Source: Stutzerimonas stutzeri (GTDB lineage Bacteria; Pseudomonadota; Gammaproteobacteria; Pseudomonadales; Pseudomonadaceae). From it: a stretch of DNA of 64,000 bases. Each line of letters starts with the position of its first letter. Positions within the stretch are counted from its first letter, which is position 1. The translations under genes were made by a program, and so were the position numbers. This document shows, piece after piece, positions 1-10,750 of this stretch. The stretch is taken from positions 1 to 64,000 of the forward strand of contig NZ_JXXD01000048.1 in NCBI RefSeq assembly GCF_000935215.1, read 5' to 3'. The notes under the pieces are model-generated. The model saw only the letters and a program-made list of their open reading frames with translations, was not told the DNA's origin and made no database searches.

Positions 1-1450
1 GCTGCTGTCTATCCCAGCCACCGCCGAGCGCGGCGATCAGCAGCACACTGGCGGTCAGCCGATCGCCCAGCAGGGTCAGGTTGGTGCGCTCGTTGTTCAG
101 CGCGGTGGTCTGCACCGTGGCAACGCTGAGGAAATCGACAGTGCCTGCCCGGTACTGGTTCTCGATCAGACGCAGAGACTCCTGTGCCGCCTCCAGCGCC
201 TCGCGCTGCACAACCGCCTCCTCTTCCAGCACCCGCAGCTGCACCAGGTAATCCTCCACCTCGCGGAAGCTATCGAGCACGGTCTGCCGGTAAGTGGCCA
301 CGGTCTGGTCATAACTGGCTTCGGCACGCTCCAGTTCGGCGCGCCGGCTGCCGAAGTCCAACAGTGTCAGCGCGAGTTGCGGGCCGAGCGACCAGAAACG
401 GTTGGGCACACTGAACAGGTCGCTGAAGCTGCTGTTACGGTAACCACCGCTCGCCGAAAGCGTCAGGTCCGGGTACCAGGCCGCTTCGGCAACGCCGATG
501 TTGGCATTGGCCGCCATGACCTGGCGCTCGGCTGATGCAATGTCTGGACGACGCTCCAGCAATTGTGAAGGCACGGTTAGCGGCACGCCCGGCAGCGCCG
601 GGATGTCCTCGCGCACCGCAATATCCAGCTCCGAGGGCGCAACGCCGATGAGCACGGCGATCGCATGTTCCATCTGCGCCCGCTGCCAGCGCAGGTCGAT
701 GGCCTGGGCCTGGGTGCTCTTGAGTTGCGTCTGCGCCTGGGCGACGTCGGATTTCGGCACGATGCCGGCCCGATACTGGTTCTCGGTCAGGCGCAGCGAG
801 CGTGCGTAAGCCGCGACGGTCTGGTCGAGCAGGCGTTGATGTTCGTCGATCACCCGCAGCTGCAGGTAGGTCTGCACCAGCTCGGCCTGCAGGCTCAGCC
901 GCACTGCGGCCAAATCTGCGGCGCTGGCCTGCATGCTGGCGCGGTTCGCTTCCAGATTGCGCCGCAGTCGGCCCCAGATATCCGCCTCCCAGGACGCACT
1001 CAGGCCCGCTTCGTAGCTTTCGCTGACGCCACTGCCGAACGAGCCGCCGCTGGTGTCCGAGCTACCACTGCCCTGCGCTGAACGGGTCACGCCGGCACTG
1101 CCGGAAAGGATCGGGAACAGCTGCGAGCGTGCACCGCGTACCAGTGCCCGGGCCTGACGGAACTGGGCCTCGGCCGCGGCCAGGTTCTGATTGTCGACAT
1201 TCAGCCGGGCGACCAGGGCGTCCAGCTCGGCATCGCCATAAAGCCGCCACCACGCGCCACGCTCCAGCACATCGGCCGGCGCCGCGGCTTTCCAGCCTTC
1301 GGCCTGTTTGAATTCGGTAGCCACGGGCAGCTCCGGACGTTGATAGTCCGGGCCCAGGGTACAGGCGCCCAACGACAGGGCCAGCACGGCAGCCGCGAGG
1401 GGCCGCAGGGCATGCTTCAGCGATGAGGGGCTCAGCGACGACGGATTCAT
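1..1450 (-). CDS. opmB: RND efflux outer-membrane lipoprotein, OpmB-like (3' end outside window)
   Basis: This is the outer-membrane channel of a tripartite RND drug-efflux pump (OprM/NodT family). The frame opens with ATG at 1450 and stays open to the window edge, so the C-terminus is missing. A lipoprotein signal ends in LSLGAC, with the lipidated cysteine at residue 30, followed by the family's TLGPDYQRP start. Two OEP repeats follow, each with the usual pattern of AAEAQFRQARA-type helices and a LIENQYRAGTVDFLSV-type segment. Its ATG overlaps the stop of the upstream permease by four bases (ATGA), so it is the last gene of the muxABC-opmB-type operon and is translationally coupled. The family is certain; the name OpmB rests on gene order. 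Confidence 0.93.
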   Translation of the reverse strand, partial: MNPSSLSPSSLKHALRPLAAAVLALSLGACTLGPDYQRPELPVATEFKQAEGWKAAAPADVLERGAWWRLYGDAELDALVARLNVDNQNLAAAEAQFRQARALVRGARSQLFPILSGSAGVTRSAQGSGSSDTSGGSFGSGVSESYEAGLSASWEADIWGRLRRNLEANRASMQASAADLAAVRLSLQAELVQTYLQLRVIDEHQRLLDQTVAAYARSLRLTENQYRAGIVPKSDVAQAQTQLKSTQAQAIDLRWQRAQMEHAIAVLIGVAPSELDIAVREDIPALPGVPLTVPSQLLERRPDIASAERQVMAANANIGVAEAAWYPDLTLSASGGYRNSSFSDLFSVPNRFWSLGPQLALTLLDFGSRRAELERAEASYDQTVATYRQTVLDSFREVEDYLVQLRVLEEEAVVQREALEAAQESLRLIENQYRAGTVDFLSVATVQTTALNNERTNLTLLGDRLTASVLLIAALGGGWDRQQ

Positions 1451-4400
1451 AGCGGGTTTTCCAGGGCGGCATCGGTGCGAACACCGCGCCAGCTGTTGAA
1501 ACGATGACGCAGGCGGTCCAGGTACAGATAGACCACCGGCGTGGTGTAGAGGGTCAGGATCTGGCTCAGCAGCAGACCGCCGATGATGGTCAGACCCAAC
1601 GGCTGGCGCATCTCGGCGCCCTCCGCGCCGCCGAGCAGCAGCGGCAGCGCGCCGAGAATGGCCGCCATGGTGGTCATCAGGATCGGCCGGAAACGCAGCA
1701 GGCAGGCGCGATGGATCGAATCGGCGGGCGACAGCCTGTCGTTGCGCTCGAACTGCAGCGCCAGGTCGATCATCAGGATCGCGTTCTTCTTCACCACGCC
1801 GATCAGCAGGAAGAGCCCGAGTAGCGAGATCAGGCTGAACTGGTCGCCGGTGAGGATGATCGCCAGCAGCGCGCCGACTCCGGCCGATGGCAGTGTCGAG
1901 AGAATGGTCAGCGGATGGATGTAGCTCTCGTAGAGGATGCCCAGCACGATGTAGACCAGCAGCAAGGCGCCGAGAATCATCAGTGGCTGGCCTTGCTGAG
2001 TGCTCTCGAAGGCGCTGCCGGTGCCGCCGAGGCGGCCCTGTACCTCACTCGGCATGCCGATGGCGGCGACGGCGCGCTCGATGGCCAGGGTCGCTTGATC
2101 GAGGCTGACGTCAGGCGCGAGGTCGAAATCGATGTTCTCCGCAGCGAACTGCCCGTCGTGGCTGACCCTATCCTCCTCCAGGCTGCGTTCGTAGCGGGCG
2201 AACACGGCAAGCGGCACGCGCCGGCCATCCTCTGTGATGATGTGGATCTGCTCCAGCACCTCGGGGTACTGCGCGTAGCTGGGGTCGATCTCCATCACGA
2301 CCTGGTACTGGTTGAGCGATTCGTAGATGGTGGAAATCTGCCGCTGGCTGAAGGCGTTGTTGAGCAGCGTGGTCACCGTACTCATGTCTATGCCCAGACG
2401 CTTGGCCGCATCGCGATCGATCTTCAGGCTGATCTGCTGGGCCCCCTCGCCGTCATTGGCGTCGATGCTGGTCAGTTCCGGCAGCGCCGACAGTGCCTGG
2501 GTGACCCGCGGCACCCAGGTGCGCAGGTCGTTCAGGTCGCTCGCCAACAACGTGTAGGAATAGGCCGAACTGCTCTGCCGGCCACCGCCGAACTGCAGGT
2601 CCTGATCGGCCATGAGGAACATGCGCCCGCCAGGCACCTTCGGCTGGTTCTTGCGGATGCGCTCGATGACCTTCTGCGCCGAGATCTTCCGCTCGCTCAG
2701 CGGTTTGAGGCGCACGATCATGAAAGCATTGTTGATGCCGCCCTGCCCGCCGATGAAGCCCGCCACGCTCTCCACCGCCGGATCCGCCAGCACCGCCTTG
2801 CGGAAGACTTCCATCTTCGGCTGCATGACCTGGAAGGACAGGCCGTCATCACCGCGGATAAAGCCGGTCAGCTGGCCGGTGTCCTGCTGTGGCAGGAAGG
2901 TCTTTGGCACCTGCACGTAGAGCACAACGTTCAGCGCGATGGTCGCCAGCAAGCTCAGCAGCGTGATGCGACGGTGCCGCAGTGCCCAGCTCAGCGACCG
3001 GTCGTAGTGACGCAGCAACCACTGATGGGCCTGGTGGCTCCAGCGCTGCAGACGCCCTTCCTGCGCGGGATGATGCGGTTTGAGCCAGCGCGCGCAGAGC
3101 ATCGGTGTCAGCGTCAGCGAAACCAGCAGCGAGACCAGGATCGCCGCCGCCAGGGTGATGGAAAACTCGCGGAACAGCCGCTCGACGATGCCTCCCATGT
3201 AGAGGATGGAGACGAATACCACCACCAGTGAGAGGTTCATCGACAGCAACGTGAAACCGACTTCGCGGGTGCCGACGTAGGCGGCCTTCAACGGCGGCAT
3301 GCCGTCGTCGATATGCCGGGCGATGTTCTCCAGCACCACGATGGCATCGTCCACCACCAGGCCCGCGGCCAGGATCAGCGCCATCAGCGAGAGGATGTTC
3401 AGCGAGAAGCCGAACAGGTACATCACGGCAAAGGTACCGACCAGCGACACCGGCACCGCCAGCGCCGGGATCAATGCAGTACGCAGGCTGCCGAGGAACA
3501 GGAACACCAGCACGATGACCAGCGCCACCGCGATCAGCAGCGTGCGTTCGGCCTCGTGCAGCGTGGCGCGGATCACCGGCGAGCGGTCCATGGCGATGTT
3601 CAGATCGACGCTGCCGGGCATGATCGCCTGCAGCGCCGGCAGTTCGCGGCGGATGCCCTCGATGGTTTCGATGATGTTGGCGCCGGCCTGGCGATTGACG
3701 ATCAGCAGCACGGCCTGCTCGTTGTTGAAGAAGCCGCTGTTGTAGCGGTCCTCCACCGAATCGCGCACCTTTGCGACATCGCCCAGGCGCAGCGCCGCAC
3801 CGTCCTGGTAGCGGATGATCAGCGGTGTGTAGTCGGCCGCCTCGTGCAGCTGATCGTTGGCACGAACCTGCCAGTGGCGGTCCGCGTCCTCGACCATCCC
3901 CTTGGGTCGGCGCACGTTGCCGTTGGCGATGGTCTGGCGCACTTCGTCCAGCGACACGCCGTACTGCTCCAGCTGCTGCGGCTGCAGCTCGATGCGCACG
4001 GCGGGCAGCGAGCTGCCGCCGACCTGGATCTCGCCGACGCCGGACACCTGCGACAGCTTCTGCGCCAGGATGGTCGAGCCGATGTCGTACAGCTCGGCCT
4101 TGTCCAGCACGTCCGAGGTCAGCGAGAGCACCATGATCGGTGCCTGGGACGGATTGATCTTGCGGTAGGTGGGCATGCTGCGCATGCCGCTGGGCAGCAG
4201 GTTGCGCGCGGCGTTGATGGCCGCCTGCACGTCGCGGGCGGCGCCATTGATCTCGCGGTCCAGGTCGAACTGGATGATGATCCGCGTCGAGCCCTGGCTG
4301 CTGCGACTGGTCATCTGGCTGACGCCGGCGATGCTGCCCAGCGAGCGCTCCAGTGGGGTCGCGACGCTGGAGGCCATGATCTCGGGGCTCGCGCCGGGTA

Positions 4401-4551
4401 GGCTGGCCTGCACGGTGATTACCGGGAAATCCATGTTCGGCAGCGGCGATACCGGCAGCAGGCCGAAGCTGACACCACCCAGCAACAGGATCGCCAGACT
4501 GAGCAACATGGTCGCCACGGGACGGGCGATAAAGGGTGCGGAAAGGTTCAT
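1447..4551 (-). CDS. muxC: RND efflux permease, MuxC/MdtC-like
   Basis: Inner-membrane proton-driven drug transporter of the AcrB/MdtC family, 1034 aa, which is full length. It begins MNLSAPFIARPVATMLL, the typical first transmembrane helix, and has two repeats of six helices with large periplasmic loops. The helix-4 region carries GLVVDDAIVVLENI, with the paired aspartates of the proton relay. The two-permease arrangement matches MdtBC/MuxBC pumps, which act as heteromultimers with one adaptor. It lies 28 bp after muxB and overlaps opmB by 4 bp, so it is the third gene of the operon. Related pumps export novobiocin, aztreonam, macrolides or bile salts; the substrate here is not visible from sequence. 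Confidence 0.94.
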   Translation of the reverse strand: MNLSAPFIARPVATMLLSLAILLLGGVSFGLLPVSPLPNMDFPVITVQASLPGASPEIMASSVATPLERSLGSIAGVSQMTSRSSQGSTRIIIQFDLDREINGAARDVQAAINAARNLLPSGMRSMPTYRKINPSQAPIMVLSLTSDVLDKAELYDIGSTILAQKLSQVSGVGEIQVGGSSLPAVRIELQPQQLEQYGVSLDEVRQTIANGNVRRPKGMVEDADRHWQVRANDQLHEAADYTPLIIRYQDGAALRLGDVAKVRDSVEDRYNSGFFNNEQAVLLIVNRQAGANIIETIEGIRRELPALQAIMPGSVDLNIAMDRSPVIRATLHEAERTLLIAVALVIVLVFLFLGSLRTALIPALAVPVSLVGTFAVMYLFGFSLNILSLMALILAAGLVVDDAIVVLENIARHIDDGMPPLKAAYVGTREVGFTLLSMNLSLVVVFVSILYMGGIVERLFREFSITLAAAILVSLLVSLTLTPMLCARWLKPHHPAQEGRLQRWSHQAHQWLLRHYDRSLSWALRHRRITLLSLLATIALNVVLYVQVPKTFLPQQDTGQLTGFIRGDDGLSFQVMQPKMEVFRKAVLADPAVESVAGFIGGQGGINNAFMIVRLKPLSERKISAQKVIERIRKNQPKVPGGRMFLMADQDLQFGGGRQSSSAYSYTLLASDLNDLRTWVPRVTQALSALPELTSIDANDGEGAQQISLKIDRDAAKRLGIDMSTVTTLLNNAFSQRQISTIYESLNQYQVVMEIDPSYAQYPEVLEQIHIITEDGRRVPLAVFARYERSLEEDRVSHDGQFAAENIDFDLAPDVSLDQATLAIERAVAAIGMPSEVQGRLGGTGSAFESTQQGQPLMILGALLLVYIVLGILYESYIHPLTILSTLPSAGVGALLAIILTGDQFSLISLLGLFLLIGVVKKNAILMIDLALQFERNDRLSPADSIHRACLLRFRPILMTTMAAILGALPLLLGGAEGAEMRQPLGLTIIGGLLLSQILTLYTTPVVYLYLDRLRHRFNSWRGVRTDAALENPL

Positions 4552-4579
4552 ACCCGCCCCCGCACGATCGCAGGCCGGC

Positions 4580-7500
4580 TCACGCTTGAGCCTCCGCCAG
4601 CGGCTCGCGGCGACGCCCGAAGCGATGGCCGAGGCGGTCGAAGAACAGGTAGATCACCGGTGTGGTGAACAGCGTCAGCAGCTGGCTGAGCAGCAGACCG
4701 CCGACCAGCACCAGACCGAGCGGCTGGCGCAACTCGGCACCGGAGCCGGATGCCAGCATCAGTGGAATCGCACCGAACAGCGCCGCCAGCGTGGTCATCA
4801 GGATCGGACGGAAACGCAGCAGCGCCGCGCGATAGATCGCGTCCTGCGGACTCATGCCCTGCTGCCGTTCGGCCTCCAGGGCGAAGTCGATCATCATGAT
4901 CGCGTTCTTCTTGACGATGCCGATCAGGAGGATGATGCCGATGATCGCGATCAGCCCGAGGTCGTTGCCGGTCAGCAGCAAGGCCAGCAGCGCGCCGACC
5001 GCCGCCGACGGCAAGGTGGAAAGAATGGTGACCGGGTGGATGTAGCTCTCGTAGAGCACGCCGAGCACGATGTACATGGTCACCACCGCGGCGAGGATCA
5101 GCAGCAGCGTGCTGGACAGCGAGGCGCGGAAAGCCTCGGCCGCACCCTGGAAGCGGGTCTGGATGCCGGCCGGCAGGCCGATCTGCTGCTCCACCGCCTC
5201 GATCACCTCCACCGCCTTGCCCAGCGACACGTCTTCGGCCAGGTTGAACGACAGGGTCACCGCCGGGAACTGGCCGATGTGGTTGATCAGCAGCGGCGCG
5301 TTGCGCTGTTCCAGCCGCGCCAGGCTCGACAGCCGCACCGGCGTGCCGCCCTCGCTCTGCACGAACAGTTGCTCCAGCGCCTGCGGACCGAGGCGGTTGC
5401 CCGCCTCTGCCTCCAGCACCACGCGGTACTGACTGGCCTGGGTGAAGATGGTGGAAATCTGCCGTTGGCCGAAGGCGTCGTACAGCGCATCGGTGATATC
5501 CGCGACCTGGATGCCCAGGCGCGCCGCGGCGTCGCGGTCGATGTCCAGATAGATCTGCAGGCCGCTGCTTTGCAGGTCGCTGGCCACATCGGTCAGCTCC
5601 GGCCGCTCGCGCAGCGCCTCGACCAGCCGCGGCGTCCACTCCTGCAGCAGCTCGCCGTCCGGCGTCTCGAGGCTGAACTGGAATTGCGTGCGGCTGATCC
5701 GATCCTCGATGGACAGATCCTGCACCGGCTGCAGGTACAGCTCGATACCTGGCACCTTGGCCAGCTCCGGTCGCAGCCGGTCGATGATCTGGCTGGCAGT
5801 CAGGTCTCGCTCGCCGTGGGGCTTGAGATTGATCAGCAGGCGGCCGCTGTTGAGCGTGACGTTGTCGCCATCCACGCCGATGTAGGACGACAGGCTGTCC
5901 ACCGCCGGATCGGCAAGAATCACCCGCGCCAGTGCCTGCTGCCGTTCGCTCATGGCGCGGAAGGAGATCGACTGCGGCGCCTCGCTGATGCCCTGGATCA
6001 CGCCGGTGTCCTGCACCGGGAAGAAGCCCTTGGGCACGGCGAGATAGAGCACGACGGTAAGGCCAAGCGTCGCAACCGCGACCAGAAGGGTCAGCGTCTG
6101 GTGGCGCAATACCCAGGTCAGCCAGCGCGAGTAACCGCCGATCAGGCGCTCGACCCAGTCAGGCTTGGCGTCGGCGGCCGTCTGCGGCTTGAGCAGCTTG
6201 GCGCACATCATCGGCGTCAGCGTCAGCGACACCACCAGCGAGATCAGAATCGCCACCGCCAGGGTGATGGCGAACTCGCGGAACAGCCGGCCGACGACAT
6301 CCTGCATGAACAGCAGCGGGATCAGCACGGCGATCAGCGAGAAGGTCAGCGAGATCAGCGTAAAACCGATCTGCCGTGCGCCCTTGAGCGCGGCGTTGAG
6401 CGGTGTCTCGCCCTCCTCCAGGTGCCGCGCGATGTTCTCCAGCATGACGATTGCATCGTCCACCACGAAGCCGGTGGCAATCGTCAGCGCCATCAAGGTC
6501 AGGTTGTTCAGGGAGAAACCGCAGACGTACATCACCGCGAAGGTGCCGACCAGCGACAGCGGCACGGCAATTGACGGGATCACCGTGGCCGAGAGCTTCT
6601 TGAGAAAGACGAAGGTGACCATCACCACCAGGAAGGTGGCGAGCATCAGCTCATGCTGCACATCGGTGACGGCGGCGCGGATGGTCTGGGTACGGTCGGT
6701 GAGCACCACCACATCCAGGCCGGCCGGCATGCTGGCCGTCACTTCCGGCAGCAGCGCCTGGATGCGTTCGACCACGTCGATGACATTGGCACCGGGCTGG
6801 CGCTGGACGTTGAGCAGCACCGCCTGGCTCTCGTTGGCCCAGGCCGCGAGGCGCTCGTTCTCGGCGCCGTCGATGATGTCCGCGACATCCTTAAGCCGCA
6901 GCGCGGCGCCATCCTCGTAGGTGAGGATCAGCTCGGCATATTCCTCAGGCGTCTTCAGCTGGTCGTTGGCGTCGAGCATCGACACCCGGGTCGGGCCGTC
7001 GAAGTTGCCTTTGGGCTGGTTGACGTTGGAGCTGGTGATCAGCGAGCGCACGTCGGCCAGCGAAAGGCCGTACGCGGCAAGTGCTTCCGGGTTGGTGCGG
7101 ATACGCACCGCCGGCCGCTGGCCACCGGCGATACTGACCATGCCGACGCCGTTGATCTGCGCCAGTTTCTGCGCCATGCGCGTGTCGACCAGATCATGCA
7201 GTTTGGGCAGCGGCAGCGATTCGGACGTCACGGCCAGGGTCAGCACCGGCGTGTCGGCCGGGTTAACCTTGTTGTACACCGGCGGCGCCGGCAGATCGTT
7301 GGGCAGCAGGTTGTTCGCCGCGTTGATCGCGGCCTGCACTTCCTGTTCCGCGACATCCAGCGCCACGTCCAGCGAAAAGCGCAGGGTAATCACCGAGGCG
7401 CCGCCGGAACTGGTGGATGACAGCTGCTCGAGCCCAGGCATCTGCCCGAACTGGCGCTCCAGCGGTGCGGTAACGGCGCTGGTCATGACTTCGGGGCTGG

Positions 7501-7660
7501 CACCGGGATACAGCGTCATCACACGGATCGTCGGGTAGTCCACCTGCGGCAATGCCGCCACTGGCAACAGCTTGTAGGCGATCAGTCCTGCCAGCAGGAT
7601 TGCGATCATGCTCAGCGTGGTAGCAACCGGTCGCAGGATGAACAACCGCGAGATGTTCAT
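4580..7660 (-). CDS. muxB: RND efflux permease, MuxB/MdtB-like
   Basis: Second RND permease of the pump, 1026 aa. It starts [18 protein letters not shown] and contains [14 protein letters not shown] in the helix-4 region, with the proton-relay aspartates. The C-terminal half repeats the fold and ends with the conserved [17 protein letters not shown] stretch found in MdtB and MdtC. It is paralogous to muxC, with matching order of conserved blocks throughout, as expected for the two subunits of a heteromeric pump. The ATG overlaps the adaptor gene stop by 4 bp, so translation is probably coupled. MuxB and MuxC could in principle be swapped; I follow the usual A-B-C-OMP order. Confidence 0.93.
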   Translation of the reverse strand: MNISRLFILRPVATTLSMIAILLAGLIAYKLLPVAALPQVDYPTIRVMTLYPGASPEVMTSAVTAPLERQFGQMPGLEQLSSTSSGGASVITLRFSLDVALDVAEQEVQAAINAANNLLPNDLPAPPVYNKVNPADTPVLTLAVTSESLPLPKLHDLVDTRMAQKLAQINGVGMVSIAGGQRPAVRIRTNPEALAAYGLSLADVRSLITSSNVNQPKGNFDGPTRVSMLDANDQLKTPEEYAELILTYEDGAALRLKDVADIIDGAENERLAAWANESQAVLLNVQRQPGANVIDVVERIQALLPEVTASMPAGLDVVVLTDRTQTIRAAVTDVQHELMLATFLVVMVTFVFLKKLSATVIPSIAVPLSLVGTFAVMYVCGFSLNNLTLMALTIATGFVVDDAIVMLENIARHLEEGETPLNAALKGARQIGFTLISLTFSLIAVLIPLLFMQDVVGRLFREFAITLAVAILISLVVSLTLTPMMCAKLLKPQTAADAKPDWVERLIGGYSRWLTWVLRHQTLTLLVAVATLGLTVVLYLAVPKGFFPVQDTGVIQGISEAPQSISFRAMSERQQALARVILADPAVDSLSSYIGVDGDNVTLNSGRLLINLKPHGERDLTASQIIDRLRPELAKVPGIELYLQPVQDLSIEDRISRTQFQFSLETPDGELLQEWTPRLVEALRERPELTDVASDLQSSGLQIYLDIDRDAAARLGIQVADITDALYDAFGQRQISTIFTQASQYRVVLEAEAGNRLGPQALEQLFVQSEGGTPVRLSSLARLEQRNAPLLINHIGQFPAVTLSFNLAEDVSLGKAVEVIEAVEQQIGLPAGIQTRFQGAAEAFRASLSSTLLLILAAVVTMYIVLGVLYESYIHPVTILSTLPSAAVGALLALLLTGNDLGLIAIIGIILLIGIVKKNAIMMIDFALEAERQQGMSPQDAIYRAALLRFRPILMTTLAALFGAIPLMLASGSGAELRQPLGLVLVGGLLLSQLLTLFTTPVIYLFFDRLGHRFGRRREPLAEAQA

Positions 7661-8898
7661 CGCTCTTCGCGCTCCGCAGCCTCACCGCCCCCGAGCACCG
7701 GATTTTCCGCAGCCTGCTCGGCCATGCGCTGGCTGCCGACGACCTCCACTTCAGCGCCATCGCGCAGTCGGTCGGTACCTTCCATCACCACCCGCTCGCC
7801 CACCTTCAAGCCGTCGAGCACCACCGTGGTCGCGCCGTTGGTAGGCCCGGCCTGCAACGTCCGTAGCTCCACCTTGTTGTCGTCGCCGACGACATAGGCG
7901 AAGGTGCCGCGCGAACCGAACTGCAGCGCCGCAGACGGAATCAACACGGCGTCACGCAGGGTCTCCACCCGCAGGCGCACGTTGACGAACTGGTTGGGGA
8001 TCAGCAGCTCCGCTTCATTGTCGAAACGCGCCTTCAGGCGCAGCGTGCCGGTAGTCGCATCAATCTGGTTATCGATGCTCTCCAGCACGCCCTCGCCAAA
8101 CTGGATCTTTTCACCGCGATCCCAAATCTGCACTGCAAGCTCATCGCCCTGGCGATAGCGCGTCAGCACCGGCAGCAACTCGCCTTCGGGCAGGGTGAAG
8201 CTGATGGACATCGGCTGGGTCTGGGTGATCACCACCAGCGGCGTGGTGTCGTTGGCAGCTACCAGATTGCCCACATCGAGCTGGCGCAGGCCGACCCGAC
8301 CATCGATGGGCGAGCGAATCTGGGTGAACTCGAGATTCAGGCGCGCCTCGTTGACCGACGCCTGATTGGCGGCCAGCGTGCCCTGGTACTGGCTGACCAG
8401 CGCTTCCTGAGTATCCAGGGTCTGCTTGGCGATGCTGTCATCGGCGTAGAGACCGCGATAACGCTCGAAATCCACTTGCGCGTTCTTCAGCTGCGCGCGG
8501 TTCTGCTGCAGGGTGCCCTCCGCCTGTTGCAGCGCGACCTTGTATGGGCGAGGGTCGATCACCGCCAGCAGATCGCCCTTCTTGACACGCTGCCCCTCTT
8601 CGAAACGCAGCTCGACCAGCTCGCCACCGACCCGGCTGCGCAGATTGACGGTATTCAACGGCGTCACGCTGCCGAGCGCCTTGTTGAAGACTTCGAACTC
8701 ACCTTGCTCCACCTTGGCCACGCGCACGGGCACAGGCCCGCCAAACGCGCCGAAGCCCGGACGCCCGCCCGGCCGCTGAGGGTTTTCCTGAGGTGCAGGC
8801 CACAGCCACCAGACCAGCAGCCCGATGGCAGCTACGGCGAGGATGATGAGCAGCCAACGAAGGCTGGAACGCGCGGAAGAAGGATGAGCCACGGTCAT
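7657..8898 (-). CDS. muxA: RND efflux periplasmic adaptor, MuxA/MdtA-like
   Basis: Membrane-fusion protein linking the RND permeases to the outer-membrane channel, 413 aa. The chosen start (ATG at 8898, MTVAHPSS) puts a single hydrophobic anchor at about residues 14-32, followed by a Pro/Gly-rich linker. The HlyD core follows: a lipoyl half-motif near [18 protein letters not shown], an alpha-helical hairpin rich in Gln and Ala, then [18 protein letters not shown] and a beta-barrel ending [13 protein letters not shown]. An upstream in-frame start at 8955 would add 19 residues before the anchor and is less likely. No strong Shine-Dalgarno is seen. It is the first gene of the four-gene operon. 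Confidence 0.92.
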   Translation of the reverse strand: MTVAHPSSARSSLRWLLIILAVAAIGLLVWWLWPAPQENPQRPGGRPGFGAFGGPVPVRVAKVEQGEFEVFNKALGSVTPLNTVNLRSRVGGELVELRFEEGQRVKKGDLLAVIDPRPYKVALQQAEGTLQQNRAQLKNAQVDFERYRGLYADDSIAKQTLDTQEALVSQYQGTLAANQASVNEARLNLEFTQIRSPIDGRVGLRQLDVGNLVAANDTTPLVVITQTQPMSISFTLPEGELLPVLTRYRQGDELAVQIWDRGEKIQFGEGVLESIDNQIDATTGTLRLKARFDNEAELLIPNQFVNVRLRVETLRDAVLIPSAALQFGSRGTFAYVVGDDNKVELRTLQAGPTNGATTVVLDGLKVGERVVMEGTDRLRDGAEVEVVGSQRMAEQAAENPVLGGGEAAEREER

Positions 8899-9179
8899 GA
8901 ACGGGGTTCGCTTGAAAAGGAGCGTGAACCATAAGCAGTCGCGAACCGCTCGCAAAGTGCCTTTACGGCATTTTTACGTATCGGCATGTATGAAGAGCCC
9001 CAGACAGGCCGGTGCGCGTCGGAACCATGTGCCGGGTCTTAAGTCTATTTAGCGTTCTTCTCGGGCACCGGGCTGCGAGGGGAAGAGCTGTAAGCAGGCC
9101 GTGTGGTCTGCCAGCACGTCGAATCGGACATTGTCGTGTCGCTAACGGGCCATCATCGATGGCCAGCAAGGATCAAGGA

Positions 9180-10646
9180 ATGAATGTATCGCTGGTCATT
9201 CTGGCGTTGACCGTCGCCAGTTTTCTTCTCGGGTTTCTTCGCGATCTGTTCATCGCCCGCTCCTTCGGCCTCAGCTGGGAAGCGGACCTCATCTTCGTCG
9301 CTCTGATCCTGCCGCTGTTCTTCGAGAACTTTCTCGGCCTCGCCTTGCGCGACGCCATGATCCCTTACCTGCAGAAGCTGCGCAGCCAGTCGCAATCGCT
9401 GTTCGAGGCGGTCGCGCGCTGGCTTTACTGGCGCATCATGCTGCTCGGTGGCGCGGCCTGCCTGTTGATACTGCTGACCAGCTACTGGGTGCTGAACGCC
9501 CTGGCACCGGGCTGGACACCGGAACAGGTCGCCAACGGACAACTGGTCTTCTGCGTCGGCGCGCTGCTGATCGGCGTACAGGCCGCGCTGTACTGCCAGG
9601 GCGCGTTGCTCAACATGGACAACGTGTTCGTCATGCCGATGACACGAACCCTGCTGCTCAATGCCGGGGCCATCATCGGGATTCTGCTGTTCGAACCCAG
9701 CGGCATGGTGATCTTTCTCGGCATGCTTTTGCCGCAGTTGGCCCTGATCGTCGTGCAGCACCGCCGTATTCATTACCTGCGGGGAGAGGCGCAACCGCTG
9801 GAAAAAGGTCACGGCAGTCAGTTCGGCCTGGCATTCGCCCCGGTACTGATGGCCGCTGGCGCTCAGCAGGCGTGCATTTTGGCCGAGCGGATGTTCGCCT
9901 CATTCCTTGAGGAAGGCAGCATCACCATGCTGTCGTTCGCCTTCCGCATCGTCACCATCCCGCTGACGCTGTACGCGATGTCCGTGCTTTCCGTGCTCTT
10001 TCCGCAGTTCTCCTCCAGCTGGAACGAGCAGGATCACAGCGCTCATGCCGCGGTGATTCGCAAGGGGCTGCTGGCGACGTTGCTGTTCCTCGTGCCGGCC
10101 ACCGTCGTGCTTTGCTCCTTCCCGGAAGCGGTGGTCGCGGTACTGCTCGAGCGCGGCGAGTTCGGCGCCACGCAAACCCAGGCAACGGCTTCGCTGATGG
10201 TCATCTACGCGCTTGGTCTGCCGTCGATGGGGCTCGCCCTGCTCTGGGGCCGCGCCCTGCTCGCCCAGCACCAGGTTCGCCTGTTTCTGGTGATCACGCT
10301 GATCAGCTCGGCCATGACCATCGGCCTGGATGCCGCGCTTTACAAGCACTATGGCGCCGCCGGTCTGGCACTGGCCTTCTCCAGCGGTGTCACGCTGCAG
10401 GCGCTGTTCATGGGGTTGTTCGTCTATCGCGCCTCGCCCAAGGGCGCCGGTGTGGCTGTGCTCGCGCGCTGGGCCGCGACAGCAGCGGTGTTGGCCGCCG
10501 CGCTGCACTTCGTGCCTCAGCCACAAGGTTTTATCGAACTCTGCGTCTATATCGGCCTGGTGCTGATCGGTTTCGCCGCCGGCGTGACCTTGCTCGGCGA
10601 GCGCGACCTGTTCAAGCCACGCTACTGGTCCATGCGCAAGGCTTGA
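9180..10646 (+). CDS. MurJ/MviN-type lipid-linked oligosaccharide flippase
   Basis: Polytopic membrane protein of the MOP superfamily, MurJ/MviN branch, 488 aa with roughly 12-14 hydrophobic helices. These proteins flip lipid-linked glycans across the inner membrane. The region FLRDLFIARSFGLSWEADLIFVALILP matches the family N-terminus, and LLFLVPATVVLCSFPEAVVAVLLERGEF is the typical central block. I chose ATG 9180 because AAGGA at 9168-9172 lies 7 bp upstream; ATG 9159 would add seven residues. It stands alone, not beside rpsT/ribF where the housekeeping murJ usually lies in Pseudomonas, so it may be a paralogue for another glycan. No polysaccharide genes are adjacent. Confidence 0.8.
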   Translation: MNVSLVILALTVASFLLGFLRDLFIARSFGLSWEADLIFVALILPLFFENFLGLALRDAMIPYLQKLRSQSQSLFEAVARWLYWRIMLLGGAACLLILLTSYWVLNALAPGWTPEQVANGQLVFCVGALLIGVQAALYCQGALLNMDNVFVMPMTRTLLLNAGAIIGILLFEPSGMVIFLGMLLPQLALIVVQHRRIHYLRGEAQPLEKGHGSQFGLAFAPVLMAAGAQQACILAERMFASFLEEGSITMLSFAFRIVTIPLTLYAMSVLSVLFPQFSSSWNEQDHSAHAAVIRKGLLATLLFLVPATVVLCSFPEAVVAVLLERGEFGATQTQATASLMVIYALGLPSMGLALLWGRALLAQHQVRLFLVITLISSAMTIGLDAALYKHYGAAGLALAFSSGVTLQALFMGLFVYRASPKGAGVAVLARWAATAAVLAAALHFVPQPQGFIELCVYIGLVLIGFAAGVTLLGERDLFKPRYWSMRKA

Positions 10647-10708
10647 CGGCAACGCGGCGGTCCCTGAATCGCCGCTCTTTCGATCATCACCGACAACAGA
10701 AACAAAAA

Positions 10709-10740
10709 GGCCGCTGACGTCAGACAGCGGCCTCTTTGTT
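10709..10740. terminator. Bidirectional terminator between convergent genes
   Basis: GGCCGCTG (10709-10716) pairs perfectly with CAGCGGCC (10725-10732). The plus strand continues into TCTTTGTTT and the minus strand into TTTTTGTTT, so it can serve both the flippase (+) and the oxidoreductase (-). Confidence 0.85.
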
Positions 10741-10750
10741 TGAGCGTCGT

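Noticed and set aside
1915-3231. Long open frame antisense to muxC
   Set aside because: Typical mirror frame of a high-GC gene, with no recognisable domain.
4169-6574. An 801-codon open frame antisense to muxB
   Set aside because: It is rich in His, Gln, Arg and Asp, as expected from the reverse frame of a GC-rich gene, and overlaps a clear RND permease over its whole length.
1447-7660. Possible recent duplication of the two RND permeases
   Set aside because: Although paralogous, the proteins are diverged and fixed in the known MuxB/MuxC (MdtB/MdtC) pair, so this is an old and common arrangement.
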